Assembly (NCBI GenBank): GCA_001534745.1
Contig: CP013997.1
Coordinates: 2,728,001 to 2,792,000 of the forward strand
DNA: 64,000 nucleotides
Reading direction: 5' to 3'
Source of the DNA: Pseudomonas monteilii
GTDB lineage: Bacteria > Pseudomonadota > Gammaproteobacteria > Pseudomonadales > Pseudomonadaceae
The notes under the pieces were generated by a model, which saw only the letters and a list, made by a program, of their open reading frames with translations, was not told the DNA's origin and made no database searches. Shown piece by piece: positions 8,553 through 18,267 of this stretch (position 1 is the stretch's first letter; every line of letters starts with the position of its first letter). A program made the position numbers and the translations under genes.

Positions 8553-9274
8553 GACCGCGCTCCGACCGAACCCACCCAGCCATCCCCGACCCAGATCAGG
8601 ATGATCGTGGTCCAGTTGGTGCCCATCACCGGCAACTGGCTGTTGTTCCACAGGATGTCGGGTGGCCAGGTGGGCTCAACTGTGCCGGTGACGTGCAGCA
8701 CCACGGTCATGGCCCGCCCGCCTGCCGGAGCGTTGGCAAAGGACAGGGTGCGCTTGATCGAGGCGTCGATCTTGAACACCTGGCTCTGCGCCAGATCCAG
8801 CAAGGCCGTGCTGGCCGCCAGGCTCAGGTCATAACGGCTCAGGCTGCTGGAAAACTCGACGCCACCATCGGGACGCGCCACCAAAGGGGCACCGGCCTTG
8901 CCAGCTGTGGCCGGCAACCCTGCCGAGGCCTGCGCTGCCGCTGCAGCCGCTTGCGCCGCTTCCCGGTGCCCCCTGCTGGCATCGGCCTGTCCCTTGGCCG
9001 CAGCCGATTGACTGGCTGCCGTCTGGGCGCTTTGCGCCGCAGCTGAGGCGTTGTCTGCCGCCTTCTCGACCTGCACCGTACCGTTATTGGTGATCTGCCG
9101 TGCGATTTCAACGACGGCGTCCACCTGGTCGCCGACGTGGTCCACCACCTGGTTGATTTGGTCGCCGAATGCCGGCAAGGCCGCCATGAAGCTGTCGGCC
9201 TGCGCGGCAAAGGTGCCCGCCGAGTTTTGTCGGCTCGGGGCTTCAGGCAGCCGAGTAACAATGGGTGTTGCCAT
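8549..9274 (-). CDS. Fibre-like tail protein with coiled coil (241 aa)
   Basis: The N-terminal half has an Ala/Gln-rich helical segment (about residues 45-120), like the stalk of the neighbouring long fibre. The C-terminal half is beta-rich and ends in a W-rich stretch (WPPDILWNNSQ, IILIWVGDGW). Such proteins form short fibres or fibre adaptors. Its ATG overlaps the stop of the upstream gene by one base. Confidence 0.65.
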   Translation of the reverse strand: MATPIVTRLPEAPSRQNSAGTFAAQADSFMAALPAFGDQINQVVDHVGDQVDAVVEIARQITNNGTVQVEKAADNASAAAQSAQTAASQSAAAKGQADASRGHREAAQAAAAAAQASAGLPATAGKAGAPLVARPDGGVEFSSSLSRYDLSLAASTALLDLAQSQVFKIDASIKRTLSFANAPAGGRAMTVVLHVTGTVEPTWPPDILWNNSQLPVMGTNWTTIILIWVGDGWVGSVGARS

Positions 9275-10245
9275 CAGATGAGTCCTTCGACAGAAATGGA
9301 GCAGTCCGACGCTGTCGGGCCGCTGATCACCAGGTTGAATTCTTTGTAGAAGCCGTAGAGGATCGTGGATTGCAGGCTGGCCTCACCAATCCACACCAGT
9401 GGCTTGGCTCGGTACTTGCCCAGCAGGCGCTGGACCTGCGACACCATGCTGGTGGGCACCATCACGTCGAAGTCGGCGCGCTTGGAATAGTCTCGCTCGA
9501 CCACCACCATGTTGCCGAAGTCGTCGCGCTCCTTGCGGCTGTAGTCCGTGATCCCCACCGCTGTGCCATAGAGCGCCTCGCCCAGCACGGCGGCCTTGCC
9601 CAGGATCAGCGCGCCTACCTTGGCCAGCCCCCCGGGCTTGGCGATCCTGATCTCGATAGAGCCGTAGCTGCCCACCGGCACATCGAGCAGCACGAAGTCT
9701 TCGTTCACCTCGACCGGAGAGAAGAAGTAGTCGTACCAGTCGTCGATGCCGTCAGTGGACACGGGTGAGACGCTCGACTCGTAGACGATGCCTTGATAGG
9801 GATCAACGACTCGCACGTAGATCGACGCCGCGTCCAGTCCGAAGAACGCTAGCGAGTCCACCGCCCGGCCCGGGGCGATGGTCAGCGCGATGCTCTCCGG
9901 GTTGCTGGTCTCGGTACCGATCTTGTCATCGAACAGGCGCCAGCGGTTGGTGGGGCCCAAGTCCAGCCAGGTTGGTGGTTCGGTAGCGGCCCCGGCCGGG
10001 CTTTTGTTGCTATGCGCGACGTGCGCTTCGTAGTTACGGTGCTCGAGCATGACGCGCTCGCCGAGCGCATACGCCTTCGTCGGGACCCAGACCGGATAGT
10101 CGTTCTCCGGGACGTTGGTGACGAGCGAGGCGACCTGGAAGGATTGCCCTGCTTTGACCACCAGCGGCTCGGCGCCGGGCGCCACCTGAAACGCCTCCAT
10201 CACCGCCATGTCCGGAGTGATGGTAACTGGTTCAATGATCCTCAC
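9274..10245 (-). CDS. Distal tail / baseplate protein (323 aa)
   Basis: The gene sits directly after the tape measure, overlapping it by 4 bases. Residues 52-110 (WVPTKAYALGERVMLEHRNY and following) resemble a small chitin-binding-like CBM5/12 module: W-x-x-x-x-Y-x-x-G-x-x-V, then an aromatic W segment. The rest is beta-rich with many Tyr/Asp. The order tape measure, this protein, fibres is the distal-tail position of siphophages, so a host-contact role is likely. Confidence 0.7.
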   Translation of the reverse strand: MRIIEPVTITPDMAVMEAFQVAPGAEPLVVKAGQSFQVASLVTNVPENDYPVWVPTKAYALGERVMLEHRNYEAHVAHSNKSPAGAATEPPTWLDLGPTNRWRLFDDKIGTETSNPESIALTIAPGRAVDSLAFFGLDAASIYVRVVDPYQGIVYESSVSPVSTDGIDDWYDYFFSPVEVNEDFVLLDVPVGSYGSIEIRIAKPGGLAKVGALILGKAAVLGEALYGTAVGITDYSRKERDDFGNMVVVERDYSKRADFDVMVPTSMVSQVQRLLGKYRAKPLVWIGEASLQSTILYGFYKEFNLVISGPTASDCSISVEGLI

Positions 10246-13200
10246 GGGTACAGCTCCTGTTCCAGTTTCTGCGGTAGAAGATCGGTGTTCTTGGCGGCTT
10301 TCTGGGTGTATTTGGCGATCGCGAACAAGGCCGACTTGAGCTCGGCTCGCAGCTCGCGCACCTCTGCGGCCGTAGCCTCGTCCTGGCCGCCTGCAAGCAT
10401 CGCTGCCGTCTGGCCTGCGTTGTAGATCCGGCTGGGCCCGGTCACCTCCAGTTCCGGTCCACGCTCCCCTACCAGGCGCAGCCCACCACTGAACATGCCC
10501 CCTGAGGCATAGCCAGGAATCCTGACGGCCTCACCGTTTGCAGCACCGCCGCGAGCGATGGTGTCCATCAAGTTGGCATAGGTGACAGAGCCGTTCTGCA
10601 AAGCAGCCGTCCAGGTTGCCAGTCCGGACGCGTCCAGCTCCCTGCCGAGAACGGCCTGATACACGGCCCGCAGCAGCGCCACGTTGTTGCCGGAGGTGTT
10701 TTGCCGAGCAGCGTTGGCATCCTTGATCGACAGCGAGGCGGTGATGGCATAGCTCAGCCTGTCAACGGCGGCGGCCACCGACACGATCGAGTTGTCCACG
10801 CCGTTCAGCGCATCGACCTGTGCCTGAGCAAGCGAGAGCTGCGCGTCGTACTGAGCCATTTGCAAGTCGTAGGACTTCTGCGCCTGCGCAATTTGCGCCT
10901 GCAGGCTCTCCACCGTTTTCTCGGCCGCCGTCAGATGCTTGCCGTTGGCCGCGTTCAACTGACTGACGACGTTGGCCGTGCGCCCCTGGTCGCGGTTGAA
11001 TGCCTCAAGGGAGGCATAGGCTGCTGTGCTGTTCTGGCTGGCCACCTGCAGCGCGTCCTCGAGCCCGGGGATGCTGCTCAGCGACTTGCCCGCACGCGAA
11101 GCCGCCAGGGCATTGGCCAGGGTGGCCTGGGCCTGCGAACGCAGCATCTTCACGGCGTCAGCAGAGTCGCCGCGCAGGGACTTGAGGGCACTGCCTAGGC
11201 TGTTGCTCACCGACGTCAGGTCGGTGACTCGTTTCTGAGCCGTCTGCGACATGTCGTTGAGCGAGGCGGTCTGCGCGTTGAATGCCTCGGTCAGCGCGGT
11301 TTTCTGAGCGTTGACGGCCCGCTGAACTGCGCCCATCGCCGCGGTCACGTTGCTGCCGAGCAAAGCCGCCACCCGGGCCGCCTCCTCTTGCGCTGCCTGC
11401 GCCGAGGCTGCGGCGCGCGCCTCGAGGACATCGTAGGCCTGCGCTGCGCTCCCGGCCGCACCGATCAACGTCCTATACATCTGCTGGCCGGTGGCCGTGG
11501 TCAGATCGAGCGCCTCGACGACCTTGCGGTATCCCTCCCGTGTTTCCGGCAACGCCACGTTCATGGCCTTGAACTGCTCTTGCACCGCCGCCAGCGTCGA
11601 CTCCGTACGCTCTGCGTCGGTGAAGAAGGCGTTCAGATAGGCGCCGAGGCTCTCTGCGTATGCCTCAGCAGCCGCAGATGCAGCCTCAGCAGCAGCTGCC
11701 GCGCGCGACTCGAGGATGTCGTAGGCCTGCGCTGCTGCGCCTGCCGCGCCCATCAGGGTCAGGTACATCTGCTGACCCGTTTCGGTGGTCAGATCGAGCG
11801 CCTCGACGACCTTGCGGTATCCCTCCCGTGTTTCCGGCAACGCCACGTTCATGGCCTTGAACTGCTCTTGCACCGCCGACAGCGTCTTGTCGGCCCGCTC
11901 GCTCTCGCTGAAGAAGGCTTCGAAGTAGGTGTTCAGGCTCTCGGTGTAGGCTTCCATGCCACCGGCGGCCGTGACCAAGGCGTTGGCCAGTTCCATCGAG
12001 TGCGGCGACAGCTTGAGCATGGCCACATCGACCAGGCCGAGGGACTTGTTGAAGCTCTCGAAGACGTTGACCCGCTCAGCCAGGTCGGCATAGCTGTAGC
12101 CGAACCCGCCGACGCCCTGGTCGATGAAGGAAACCATCTGGTCGGCGAACCCGCTGAAGATCTTGGAAATTTCCTCCTGGATCTGCTCGCTGGTCTTGCC
12201 CTTGGTCGAGATCTGCTGCCGGGCGATCTGCAGGCCGGCGAAGGCGCCCTCGCCCACCGACACGCCGATGCGATCGAGCAGCTCGACCACCGACTCTTGC
12301 GTCGTGTCGTAGGTATCCTGCAGAGCGGACTCTACTTCGGGATCCAGCGCGCTGTACCTGGTGCGCTTCTTGTTCTTGCCGAACAGGCCGCCCTTCTTCT
12401 TCTGGTACACGAACTGCTGGCCTAGAAAATCGCCGTCGTTCACGCCGAGAGAGATGCCGGTGTCCTTGGTCTGCCATTTGCCGCCGAACAGCGCACTGCC
12501 GATCATGGCGGTGATGGTCCCGGGAATGTTGAGCAAATTGCCCAGCGCCCCGCCGATACCGAGCTTGTCGGTCAGCTTGCCGATGGCGCCGTTCAGCTCG
12601 GCGATCGGCTGGAAGCCCGTGGCCCAGGCAGCGGCATTGCCACGGGTGTCTGAGGCATCCAGACGCACCCCGTTCTTGTAGGCCTCGTAGGCCTTGAAGG
12701 CTGCGAAGGCAGCAGCAGCCGGCAGGGCTGCCGAGGCCAGGCCGCCCAGGCTCAGGCCACCACTGGCGGCCGCCCCGGTACCGGAGGCCGCCGCTCCGGA
12801 CGCAGCGCCCCAGCTAGCCTGGGCACCGGCCTGCATGGAGAACTGCGCGCCGAACTGGCTGGCCCCGGTTGCAATCGCGCTCTGGTAGGCCGTCGCAGTC
12901 GAGGCGCTGCCGAACAGCGAGGCCAGCGCGCTGCTGATGTAGCTCGAGCCACTGCTGATGGCGCCCTGCAGGCCGCCTAGGAAACCCTCGCCAGCCGACC
13001 AACCAGCGCTGAGCGCGCTGCCAAACCCAGAGGTGCCCAGGCGATAGGCGCTGCTCGCGGCATTCCAGAGGCTCGAAACGCTTAACCCACCGCCAGCCCC
13101 GCCGCCTCCGGCTGCTGAACCTGCCAGCCCGCCCACGCCCAGCGCAGAGCCGATCTGCACGATGATGGGCTTGGTGATGGCCAGGTGCAGCATCTCGGCA

Positions 13201-16160
13201 AGGAATTGCCTGAAGCTGTTCTTGAGCGTGTCCATGAAGTTGCCGGACTTGCTCAGCACGGATTTCCACATGTCGGCAAAGGCATCGTCGATACGGTCGA
13301 CAGCGGCGATCGTGACCTGGCCCCAGGTGGTAGCTGCGGCCTGGTTGCTCTGATACTCCAGCTCCAGCCGGCCCATCGCCTCCTGGTATTTGGCTGCATT
13401 TTCTGGATACAGCGCCATAGCGGCATTCAGCGCCTTCTGCTCCTCGGTGTAGTCCCTGAGCAGTTTCTGCTCTGGATACAGCCGGTCTAGGATCGAGCCG
13501 GCCGCCGTAGCCTTGCGGGCAATGTCCAGAGCGTCCTGCTGCGCACGCGTGGCCTTGACCAGCGCTTCATACTCGACGCTAGCCTGGGTAATGTCCTTGC
13601 CCGCCAGCGCCACTTTCAGAGCCTTCTGCACGTTGTACTCGGCCAGGGCGTCGGCGCCCTGCAGGGTGGCCTTGGCCAGGTCGATCTGGTCGGTCGCTTC
13701 CTGCTGCAGGCTATAGGCCTGCTTGCTGACAGCTAGCCGATCCTCGGCCGCCATCTGCTGCTGGATGGCCTTGGTCACCGCATCTCGTGCGCCAGCGCTG
13801 GTTTTCAGCAAGGCCTCCTCGACCTTCTGCTGCAGCGTGAACTCCCGAGTGCGGTCGGTACCGGCCAGGAAGGCATCAGCCAGGCCCGTGGCGGACCTGA
13901 TGGCGATGTCGGCCTGCGTCTTGAGATCGGTCAGCGCCTTGGCCTGGTTCTCGGTCAAGGTGGCGGCTTTCTGCGAGGCGCTGTTGGCGTCGCTCTTGGC
14001 CTTCGTCGCAGCCTGCTCTGCCGCCTTCTGCGCATCCATGGCCTGGGCGGTGGCCAGGATCTCTTTGCCCTCTTTGCTCTGGGCGTCGATCTTCTGTTCG
14101 GTGAGGAACCGATTGGCGGCGTCGACCGCCGTCTTGTCCTGCAGGGTGTTCAGCTGCTTCTGCAGGGCCGTCTGGTAATCGCCAGCAGCCTTCGTCTGCT
14201 CAATCGTAAGGCCCGTGTTGGCTTCGGTCGCTGCGGTGTCCGCCTTCGTCTCGGCGGTCAGCAGCGCCACGCGGTCGGCGGCAAGCTTGGTCGTCTGATC
14301 AAGCGTGGAAACGGCCTCGGCGCCCCGGGTAAGGCTGCGATATCCGTCCTCTGGGAAATTGAAGCGCTTTCGCCAGTCGTCGATCGTGTAGCTGAGATCC
14401 TGCCCAGCCTTGCGCGCCTCTTCCGCCTCCTTGGCAATGCGGGCGCCGACCGTACTGCCCAGCACCTGGCGGGTTGTTTTCAGGAAGTCAGCGAACGCCT
14501 GGTCAGCACTGACCGCTGCCGTCTCCTGGGTCTCAATGGCCGAGACGATACGGCTGCGCTGCTGCGCGCGGGTCAGGCTCTCGAACTCCTTGCGCACCTC
14601 GGCAGCCGAGCGTTTCAGGTCACCGAGGTCAGCACCGGCGCTTTTCGCGTTGCTGCCCATGGTCAGGAAGGCTACGCCGGCACCGATCGCCAGGGCGGCG
14701 ATGCCAGCAGGCCCACCCAGCAAGCCAAGTAGGCCGGTGGCTGCACGCGCCAGCACACCCTTCGCCGCAGCCGCTTCGGCCTGGGCGATAGCGTTCGCCT
14801 GAGTGGCCGCTGTGTCACGCGCCATTGCAGCTGCTGCTGCATTCGACGCCGCAGCCTCAGCAGTGGCAGCAGCGGTGGCGGCCTTGCGAGCGGCAGCAAG
14901 CTCCAGCTCGATCGCCGCAAGCGAAGCCTTCAGCTGCTTCTCTTGCTGGGTACCGGCTGCCAGGACCGCCTGATACCCGAGCGACTCGCGGACTGCGTTC
15001 AGGTTGGCCACGCGCGCGGCCGCTTCCGCAGCAATGGCCTTGGTTGAGCCTGCGGCCGCTACAGCTTCCCGGAGCTTCGCGGCGCTGCCCGCAGCTGCGG
15101 CGGCGGCCTCCTCGGCGTGCGCAACGCTCGAGGCCTTGATCGCTGCCGTGCTCTCGATGAACGCCTTGCCTGCGGCGCCAGCTGAGACAACGGCATCGAT
15201 CGCGTATTTGGAGAACGCCGCGGCGAGTTTGCCGCCCAGGGCAGCGGCCAGGATGTCGACGTTCTCGGCCAGAAAGCCGATGGTCTCGCCGAGTTTCTGT
15301 GCACCGCCGGTGTCCCGCAAGTTGGCCAGGCCGGCCGTTACGCTCTCGATGCCTGGCAGCAAGCCCACGGCAATCTGCTGACCTACACCTGAGAAGGTAG
15401 CTTCCAGCTCACGCATGGCCTGGCCAGCATCAACCAGGCGTTCGATGTTGAACTTGGAGATCACAGAGCCGAGCTTGTCGGCTTGGTCACCGGCGTCCTT
15501 GAAACCTTTGCCGTTATCACGCAGCAGGGGAATCAGCGCCGTGGCCTCGTCCGCCATCTGCTCCATGTAGGTCGTCAGCTGCTGCTGGTTGAGCCCGGCC
15601 TTTTGGAGGGAGTCGTAGTACAGCTGCAGCGCCTGCGGACCGGACAGGTTCTTGAACTGGTCAGCCGTCACGCCGACGCGAGGTGCGATCTCCTTGAAGA
15701 AGTCGGACATCTCGCCGCCGCCGCGCTGGATGAACTCACCCACCCGGTCGTTCACATCCTTCAGGATGTCGCCCAGTTTGTCCTGCTCTACCCCTACGGA
15801 CTTGGCGCCGAACGCCATGCGCTGGAAGTCTTCGACGGAGGTGTTAGCCACCGACGATAGGTTCTTGATCTCCTGCGCGTGGGAGATCGTGCTTTGCGTC
15901 AAGGCAACCAGGCCGGCCACTGACCCTGCAGCTGCGAGGTTGAATCCACCGAAGGTCGAGACGATCGAGGAGATGACTCCCTGCATACCGCGCGCGCCGG
16001 TGCCGGCCCGGTCAAAGGCCGTGTCGACGCGCGCCAGGCTGCCGTCCATGTTCTTGGAGGTTTTCTCCACGACGCTCTCGCCGCGCGCCATTTCCTGCCG
16101 CATTTGGGCGGTAGTGGCCTCGATACGGACCAGCATGCCTTGAACGTCAGCTTCTGCCAT
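10242..16160 (-). CDS. Tape measure protein
   Basis: The long protein (about 1972 aa from the ATG at 16160; a GTG at 16175 adds five residues) sets tail length and accompanies DNA ejection. It has an N-terminal conserved tape-measure region (FQRMAFGAKSVGVEQDKLGD), Ala-rich coiled coils and hydrophobic helices around residues 490-510. It has a tandemly repeated segment (about residues 1430-1610), a DUF4214-like segment (LLRAVYQAVLGRELDASGLA) and a C-terminal LVGERGPELE motif. Gene order after the G/GT chaperones confirms the role. Confidence 0.95.
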   Translation of the reverse strand: MAEADVQGMLVRIEATTAQMRQEMARGESVVEKTSKNMDGSLARVDTAFDRAGTGARGMQGVISSIVSTFGGFNLAAAGSVAGLVALTQSTISHAQEIKNLSSVANTSVEDFQRMAFGAKSVGVEQDKLGDILKDVNDRVGEFIQRGGGEMSDFFKEIAPRVGVTADQFKNLSGPQALQLYYDSLQKAGLNQQQLTTYMEQMADEATALIPLLRDNGKGFKDAGDQADKLGSVISKFNIERLVDAGQAMRELEATFSGVGQQIAVGLLPGIESVTAGLANLRDTGGAQKLGETIGFLAENVDILAAALGGKLAAAFSKYAIDAVVSAGAAGKAFIESTAAIKASSVAHAEEAAAAAAGSAAKLREAVAAAGSTKAIAAEAAARVANLNAVRESLGYQAVLAAGTQQEKQLKASLAAIELELAAARKAATAAATAEAAASNAAAAAMARDTAATQANAIAQAEAAAAKGVLARAATGLLGLLGGPAGIAALAIGAGVAFLTMGSNAKSAGADLGDLKRSAAEVRKEFESLTRAQQRSRIVSAIETQETAAVSADQAFADFLKTTRQVLGSTVGARIAKEAEEARKAGQDLSYTIDDWRKRFNFPEDGYRSLTRGAEAVSTLDQTTKLAADRVALLTAETKADTAATEANTGLTIEQTKAAGDYQTALQKQLNTLQDKTAVDAANRFLTEQKIDAQSKEGKEILATAQAMDAQKAAEQAATKAKSDANSASQKAATLTENQAKALTDLKTQADIAIRSATGLADAFLAGTDRTREFTLQQKVEEALLKTSAGARDAVTKAIQQQMAAEDRLAVSKQAYSLQQEATDQIDLAKATLQGADALAEYNVQKALKVALAGKDITQASVEYEALVKATRAQQDALDIARKATAAGSILDRLYPEQKLLRDYTEEQKALNAAMALYPENAAKYQEAMGRLELEYQSNQAAATTWGQVTIAAVDRIDDAFADMWKSVLSKSGNFMDTLKNSFRQFLAEMLHLAITKPIIVQIGSALGVGGLAGSAAGGGGAGGGLSVSSLWNAASSAYRLGTSGFGSALSAGWSAGEGFLGGLQGAISSGSSYISSALASLFGSASTATAYQSAIATGASQFGAQFSMQAGAQASWGAASGAAASGTGAAASGGLSLGGLASAALPAAAAFAAFKAYEAYKNGVRLDASDTRGNAAAWATGFQPIAELNGAIGKLTDKLGIGGALGNLLNIPGTITAMIGSALFGGKWQTKDTGISLGVNDGDFLGQQFVYQKKKGGLFGKNKKRTRYSALDPEVESALQDTYDTTQESVVELLDRIGVSVGEGAFAGLQIARQQISTKGKTSEQIQEEISKIFSGFADQMVSFIDQGVGGFGYSYADLAERVNVFESFNKSLGLVDVAMLKLSPHSMELANALVTAAGGMEAYTESLNTYFEAFFSESERADKTLSAVQEQFKAMNVALPETREGYRKVVEALDLTTETGQQMYLTLMGAAGAAAQAYDILESRAAAAAEAASAAAEAYAESLGAYLNAFFTDAERTESTLAAVQEQFKAMNVALPETREGYRKVVEALDLTTATGQQMYRTLIGAAGSAAQAYDVLEARAAASAQAAQEEAARVAALLGSNVTAAMGAVQRAVNAQKTALTEAFNAQTASLNDMSQTAQKRVTDLTSVSNSLGSALKSLRGDSADAVKMLRSQAQATLANALAASRAGKSLSSIPGLEDALQVASQNSTAAYASLEAFNRDQGRTANVVSQLNAANGKHLTAAEKTVESLQAQIAQAQKSYDLQMAQYDAQLSLAQAQVDALNGVDNSIVSVAAAVDRLSYAITASLSIKDANAARQNTSGNNVALLRAVYQAVLGRELDASGLATWTAALQNGSVTYANLMDTIARGGAANGEAVRIPGYASGGMFSGGLRLVGERGPELEVTGPSRIYNAGQTAAMLAGGQDEATAAEVRELRAELKSALFAIAKYTQKAAKNTDLLPQKLEQELYP
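11499..11878 (-). repeat. 92-bp perfect direct repeat inside the tape-measure gene
   Basis: Bases 11499-11590 and 11787-11878 are identical over 92 bp at a 288-bp period (96 codons). The protein repeats the block VQEQFKAMNVALPETREGY and its flanks. Flanking codons have diverged, so the perfect core suggests recent conversion or a recent partial duplication. Unequal exchange would change tail length by 96 residues. Confidence 0.9.
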
Positions 16161-16181
16161 GTTTCCCCCAGGCACTAATAA

Positions 16182-16197
16182 ACCCGCCTGGGCGGGT
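16182..16197 (-). promoter_or_regulatory. Terminator-like hairpin before the tape-measure gene
   Basis: ACCCGCC/GGCGGGT arms overlap the stop codon of the GT frame and are followed by TTTATTA and the CCTGGGGGAAAC ribosome site. It belongs to the leader family also seen at 7889 and 3476. Confidence 0.65.
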
Positions 16198-16795
16198 CAT
16201 GGATTGTTCGAAGGCCGAGAGGCTGCTGCACCGCGCAGGCCGCGCCGGAGATCCTTGGCCACAGCCGCTTTAGAAGGCTTGTTCTCGGGCGTCCCGAACG
16301 GGTTGGTCTTCTTCAGGAAGTCCGCCTTTGCCTCCCAAACCATGAGGATCTCGATCACGGGCGTCTCCCATGCGTCCCTCACAGACCATCCCAGCCAGCC
16401 AGTCGCTATTCCGAAGAGTTCGTCGACGTAGCTGCCATTTCCTGATCGCTCTGGTCGTTTCCCTGCATGGCTTCGAGTTCAGCGTCGGTCTTGCCGCCCG
16501 GGTTGAGCAGCGCTCTCAAGAAGGGCAGGACCTGGGCGCCGACCTTGTCGACACCGCCTTCGAAGACCGCCTCTTCCACGACCTCCAGTTCCTTGCGCTT
16601 GCTGACGTCGATACCGGCACCCGCGGCGATGATGTAGGCCGTAGCGGTGAGGTTGGCCGCGCCCAACTGCTGCATGGCGGGCAGGAGGCCGCCAAAGCGG
16701 TTTTCCAGCGTCCGCACGGCGCGCAGGGTGGGCTTGAGGGTGAAGCTGTCGGTACCGGCTTCAACGATGATGGTGCCGTGGTTGGTCTTGGACAT
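16197..16795 (-). CDS. Tail assembly chaperone GT, made by -1 frameshift
   Basis: The G frame carries the slippery heptamer G GGA AAC (plus-strand coordinates 16457-16463) in the right phase. After a -1 shift the frame stays open through SYVDELFGIATGWLGWS and RDAWETPVIEILMVWEAKAD to the stop at 16197. The AWETP-x-x-E block followed by a helix is typical of T domains. By analogy to lambda gpG/gpGT, the fusion recruits tail-tube subunits to the tape measure. Confidence 0.85.
16406..16795 (-). CDS. Tail assembly chaperone G
   Basis: The 129-residue protein begins MSKTNHGTIIVEAGTDSFTL and has the helical LRAVRTLENRFGGLLPAMQQ segment common in G-type chaperones. It lies between the tail tube and tape measure genes. 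Its C-terminal 20 codons overlap the frameshifted T frame. Confidence 0.85.
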   Translation of the reverse strand: MSKTNHGTIIVEAGTDSFTLKPTLRAVRTLENRFGGLLPAMQQLGAANLTATAYIIAAGAGIDVSKRKELEVVEEAVFEGGVDKVGAQVLPFLRALLNPGGKTDAELEAMQGNDQSDQEMAATSTNSSE

Positions 16796-16860
16796 TGCGG
16801 TTTCCTTGGAATAGGGATGCGAGTGAGCGAGGCGCCGTCTGGCAGCGCCTCAGGCCTGGA

Positions 16861-17334
16861 TCATGGAGCCGGTTGGGCTTCGTAGATCTCGGAGTTGATG
16901 CCGAGGGTTACGGCGCGCTTCAGCACGTCCTCGGCGCCGCCGACCTGTTTACGGGACGACATGACCTTCGCGCCGAAGTAGTCGGCAACGCCGCTCTCGT
17001 ACAGCACCTTCACCGGGTAGTCGAAGCGGCTACGGTCTTTCTGCGCGGCCTGCAGGGCCACCTGACCAGCATCGTCGTCGAGCAGGCCGATCGCCAGATC
17101 GACAGACCCGGCGTCGGCCAGGCCTTTGAGGTGTCGGGTTCGGGAAGCGGCGAGCGAGGCAAAGGTGACGTCACCCACCTCGTCGCCGTAGTCGCCGATG
17201 TTCTCGACTTCGCCGATCTCGGTGTAGGTGATGGCGGCCAGCAGGGTCAGGGCAGCAGCGCTGTCCTTGGGCAAGTCGGCGGTCAGGCGCGGCCCGATGA
17301 AAATCTTCGTGCCGGCTGCGGTAGTAACAGGCAT
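16861..17334 (-). CDS. Major tail (tube) protein
   Basis: The 157-residue protein starts MPVTTAAGTKIFIG and has the ITYTEIGEVENIGDYGDE block typical of phage tail tube proteins (a beta-sandwich that polymerises in hexameric rings). It is placed between the tail completion gene and the tail chaperones. The ATG follows AGGAGGACTACCC. Confidence 0.85.
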   Translation of the reverse strand: MPVTTAAGTKIFIGPRLTADLPKDSAAALTLLAAITYTEIGEVENIGDYGDEVGDVTFASLAASRTRHLKGLADAGSVDLAIGLLDDDAGQVALQAAQKDRSRFDYPVKVLYESGVADYFGAKVMSSRKQVGGAEDVLKRAVTLGINSEIYEAQPAP

Positions 17335-17389
17335 GGGTAGTCCTCCTGGGACAGGTGATATGCCGCGACGCGGCGGGTTCAGGGGTGGA

Positions 17390-17773
17390 TCAGTGTTGGG
17401 TGATGACGCGCAGCGTTACGGCGCCCTGGTAGGTCAGGCCGTCAGGCTCGCGGCTGGTCTGCTTGCGCGTGACCTGCATGCCGACGACGTGGCCGGTGGT
17501 GAGCGGCAGTGGTTGGTTGTGCAGCAGGCCATCGATCGCAGCCATGATTTCGTGCACTTCCCTCTGGCCCTGGTACTGGCTCCATACCGACAGGTACAGA
17601 AAACGCTGATCCTTGCGGCTGGCCAGGAAGTCGGCCGCGTCGCTGACCGAGCTGTCGAGGGTCACGTAGGGGAACGGCGCGTTGTCAGGCACGCCGTCAT
17701 GCACTGGGCACGGCAGACCTGCAGCCAAGCGGTCATACAGCGCGACCTGGAGGGCAAAAGCTGGATCGGCCAT
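17390..17773 (-). CDS. Tail completion protein (DUF3168 type)
   Basis: The 127-residue protein begins MADPAFALQVALYDRL and contains PFPYVTLDSS and LYLSVWSQYQGQREVHEIM. These blocks mark the DUF3168/gpU-like tail terminator family that caps the tail at the head side. It follows the gp10-like gene after a few bases. Confidence 0.82.
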   Translation of the reverse strand: MADPAFALQVALYDRLAAGLPCPVHDGVPDNAPFPYVTLDSSVSDAADFLASRKDQRFLYLSVWSQYQGQREVHEIMAAIDGLLHNQPLPLTTGHVVGMQVTRKQTSREPDGLTYQGAVTLRVITQH

Positions 17774-17774
17774 G

Positions 17775-18266
17775 TCAGCGCACTCCGGCGGCTTTGGTGA
17801 GCGTGCGGCCAACCGCTGCCCGAATATCGGCCAGTACGACCTCGCGGTTCACGTCCAGCGCTGGCCTGAGCCAGGGGTGAGCTGGCATGGAGGGAATGTC
17901 CGGAGACTTGCCGAACCAGTTGCGACCATCGGTCTTGTTGGTGGCCTGCAGCGTCCGCCGGCCACCCTTCTGGCCCCGGTAGTTGCCCTTCGTCCCGTAC
18001 TCGATGAAGCGCAGGTAGAAGAACCGGCGGTTGGCCTTCTTGCCGCGCAGGCCGATCTGCGCATCCAGCCCGCTCGGGGCCACGTAGGCCGTCAGCGCCT
18101 CGGCACCGGCGCCGGTATCCTTGGGCACAAACTGCTTCATGCTGGCCAGGATCCTGTCGGCCCCCTCCTTCATGGCCACCCTGACCTCGTTATCGACGGT
18201 CTGGTGGATGGCGCGAAGCACCTTGCGCAGCCTGATATCGCCCGTCAGGCGCGAGCGGCGCGCCAC
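17775..18266 (-). CDS. HK97 gp10-like neck/tail component
   Basis: The 163-residue basic protein has a GTG start just after the upstream stop. Helical N-terminus and the RFIEYGTKGNYRGQKGG region match the HK97 gp10 family that joins head and tail. Order connector, closure, gp10-like, tail completion supports it. Confidence 0.82.
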   Translation of the reverse strand: MARRSRLTGDIRLRKVLRAIHQTVDNEVRVAMKEGADRILASMKQFVPKDTGAGAEALTAYVAPSGLDAQIGLRGKKANRRFFYLRFIEYGTKGNYRGQKGGRRTLQATNKTDGRNWFGKSPDIPSMPAHPWLRPALDVNREVVLADIRAAVGRTLTKAAGVR

Positions 18267-18267
18267 T

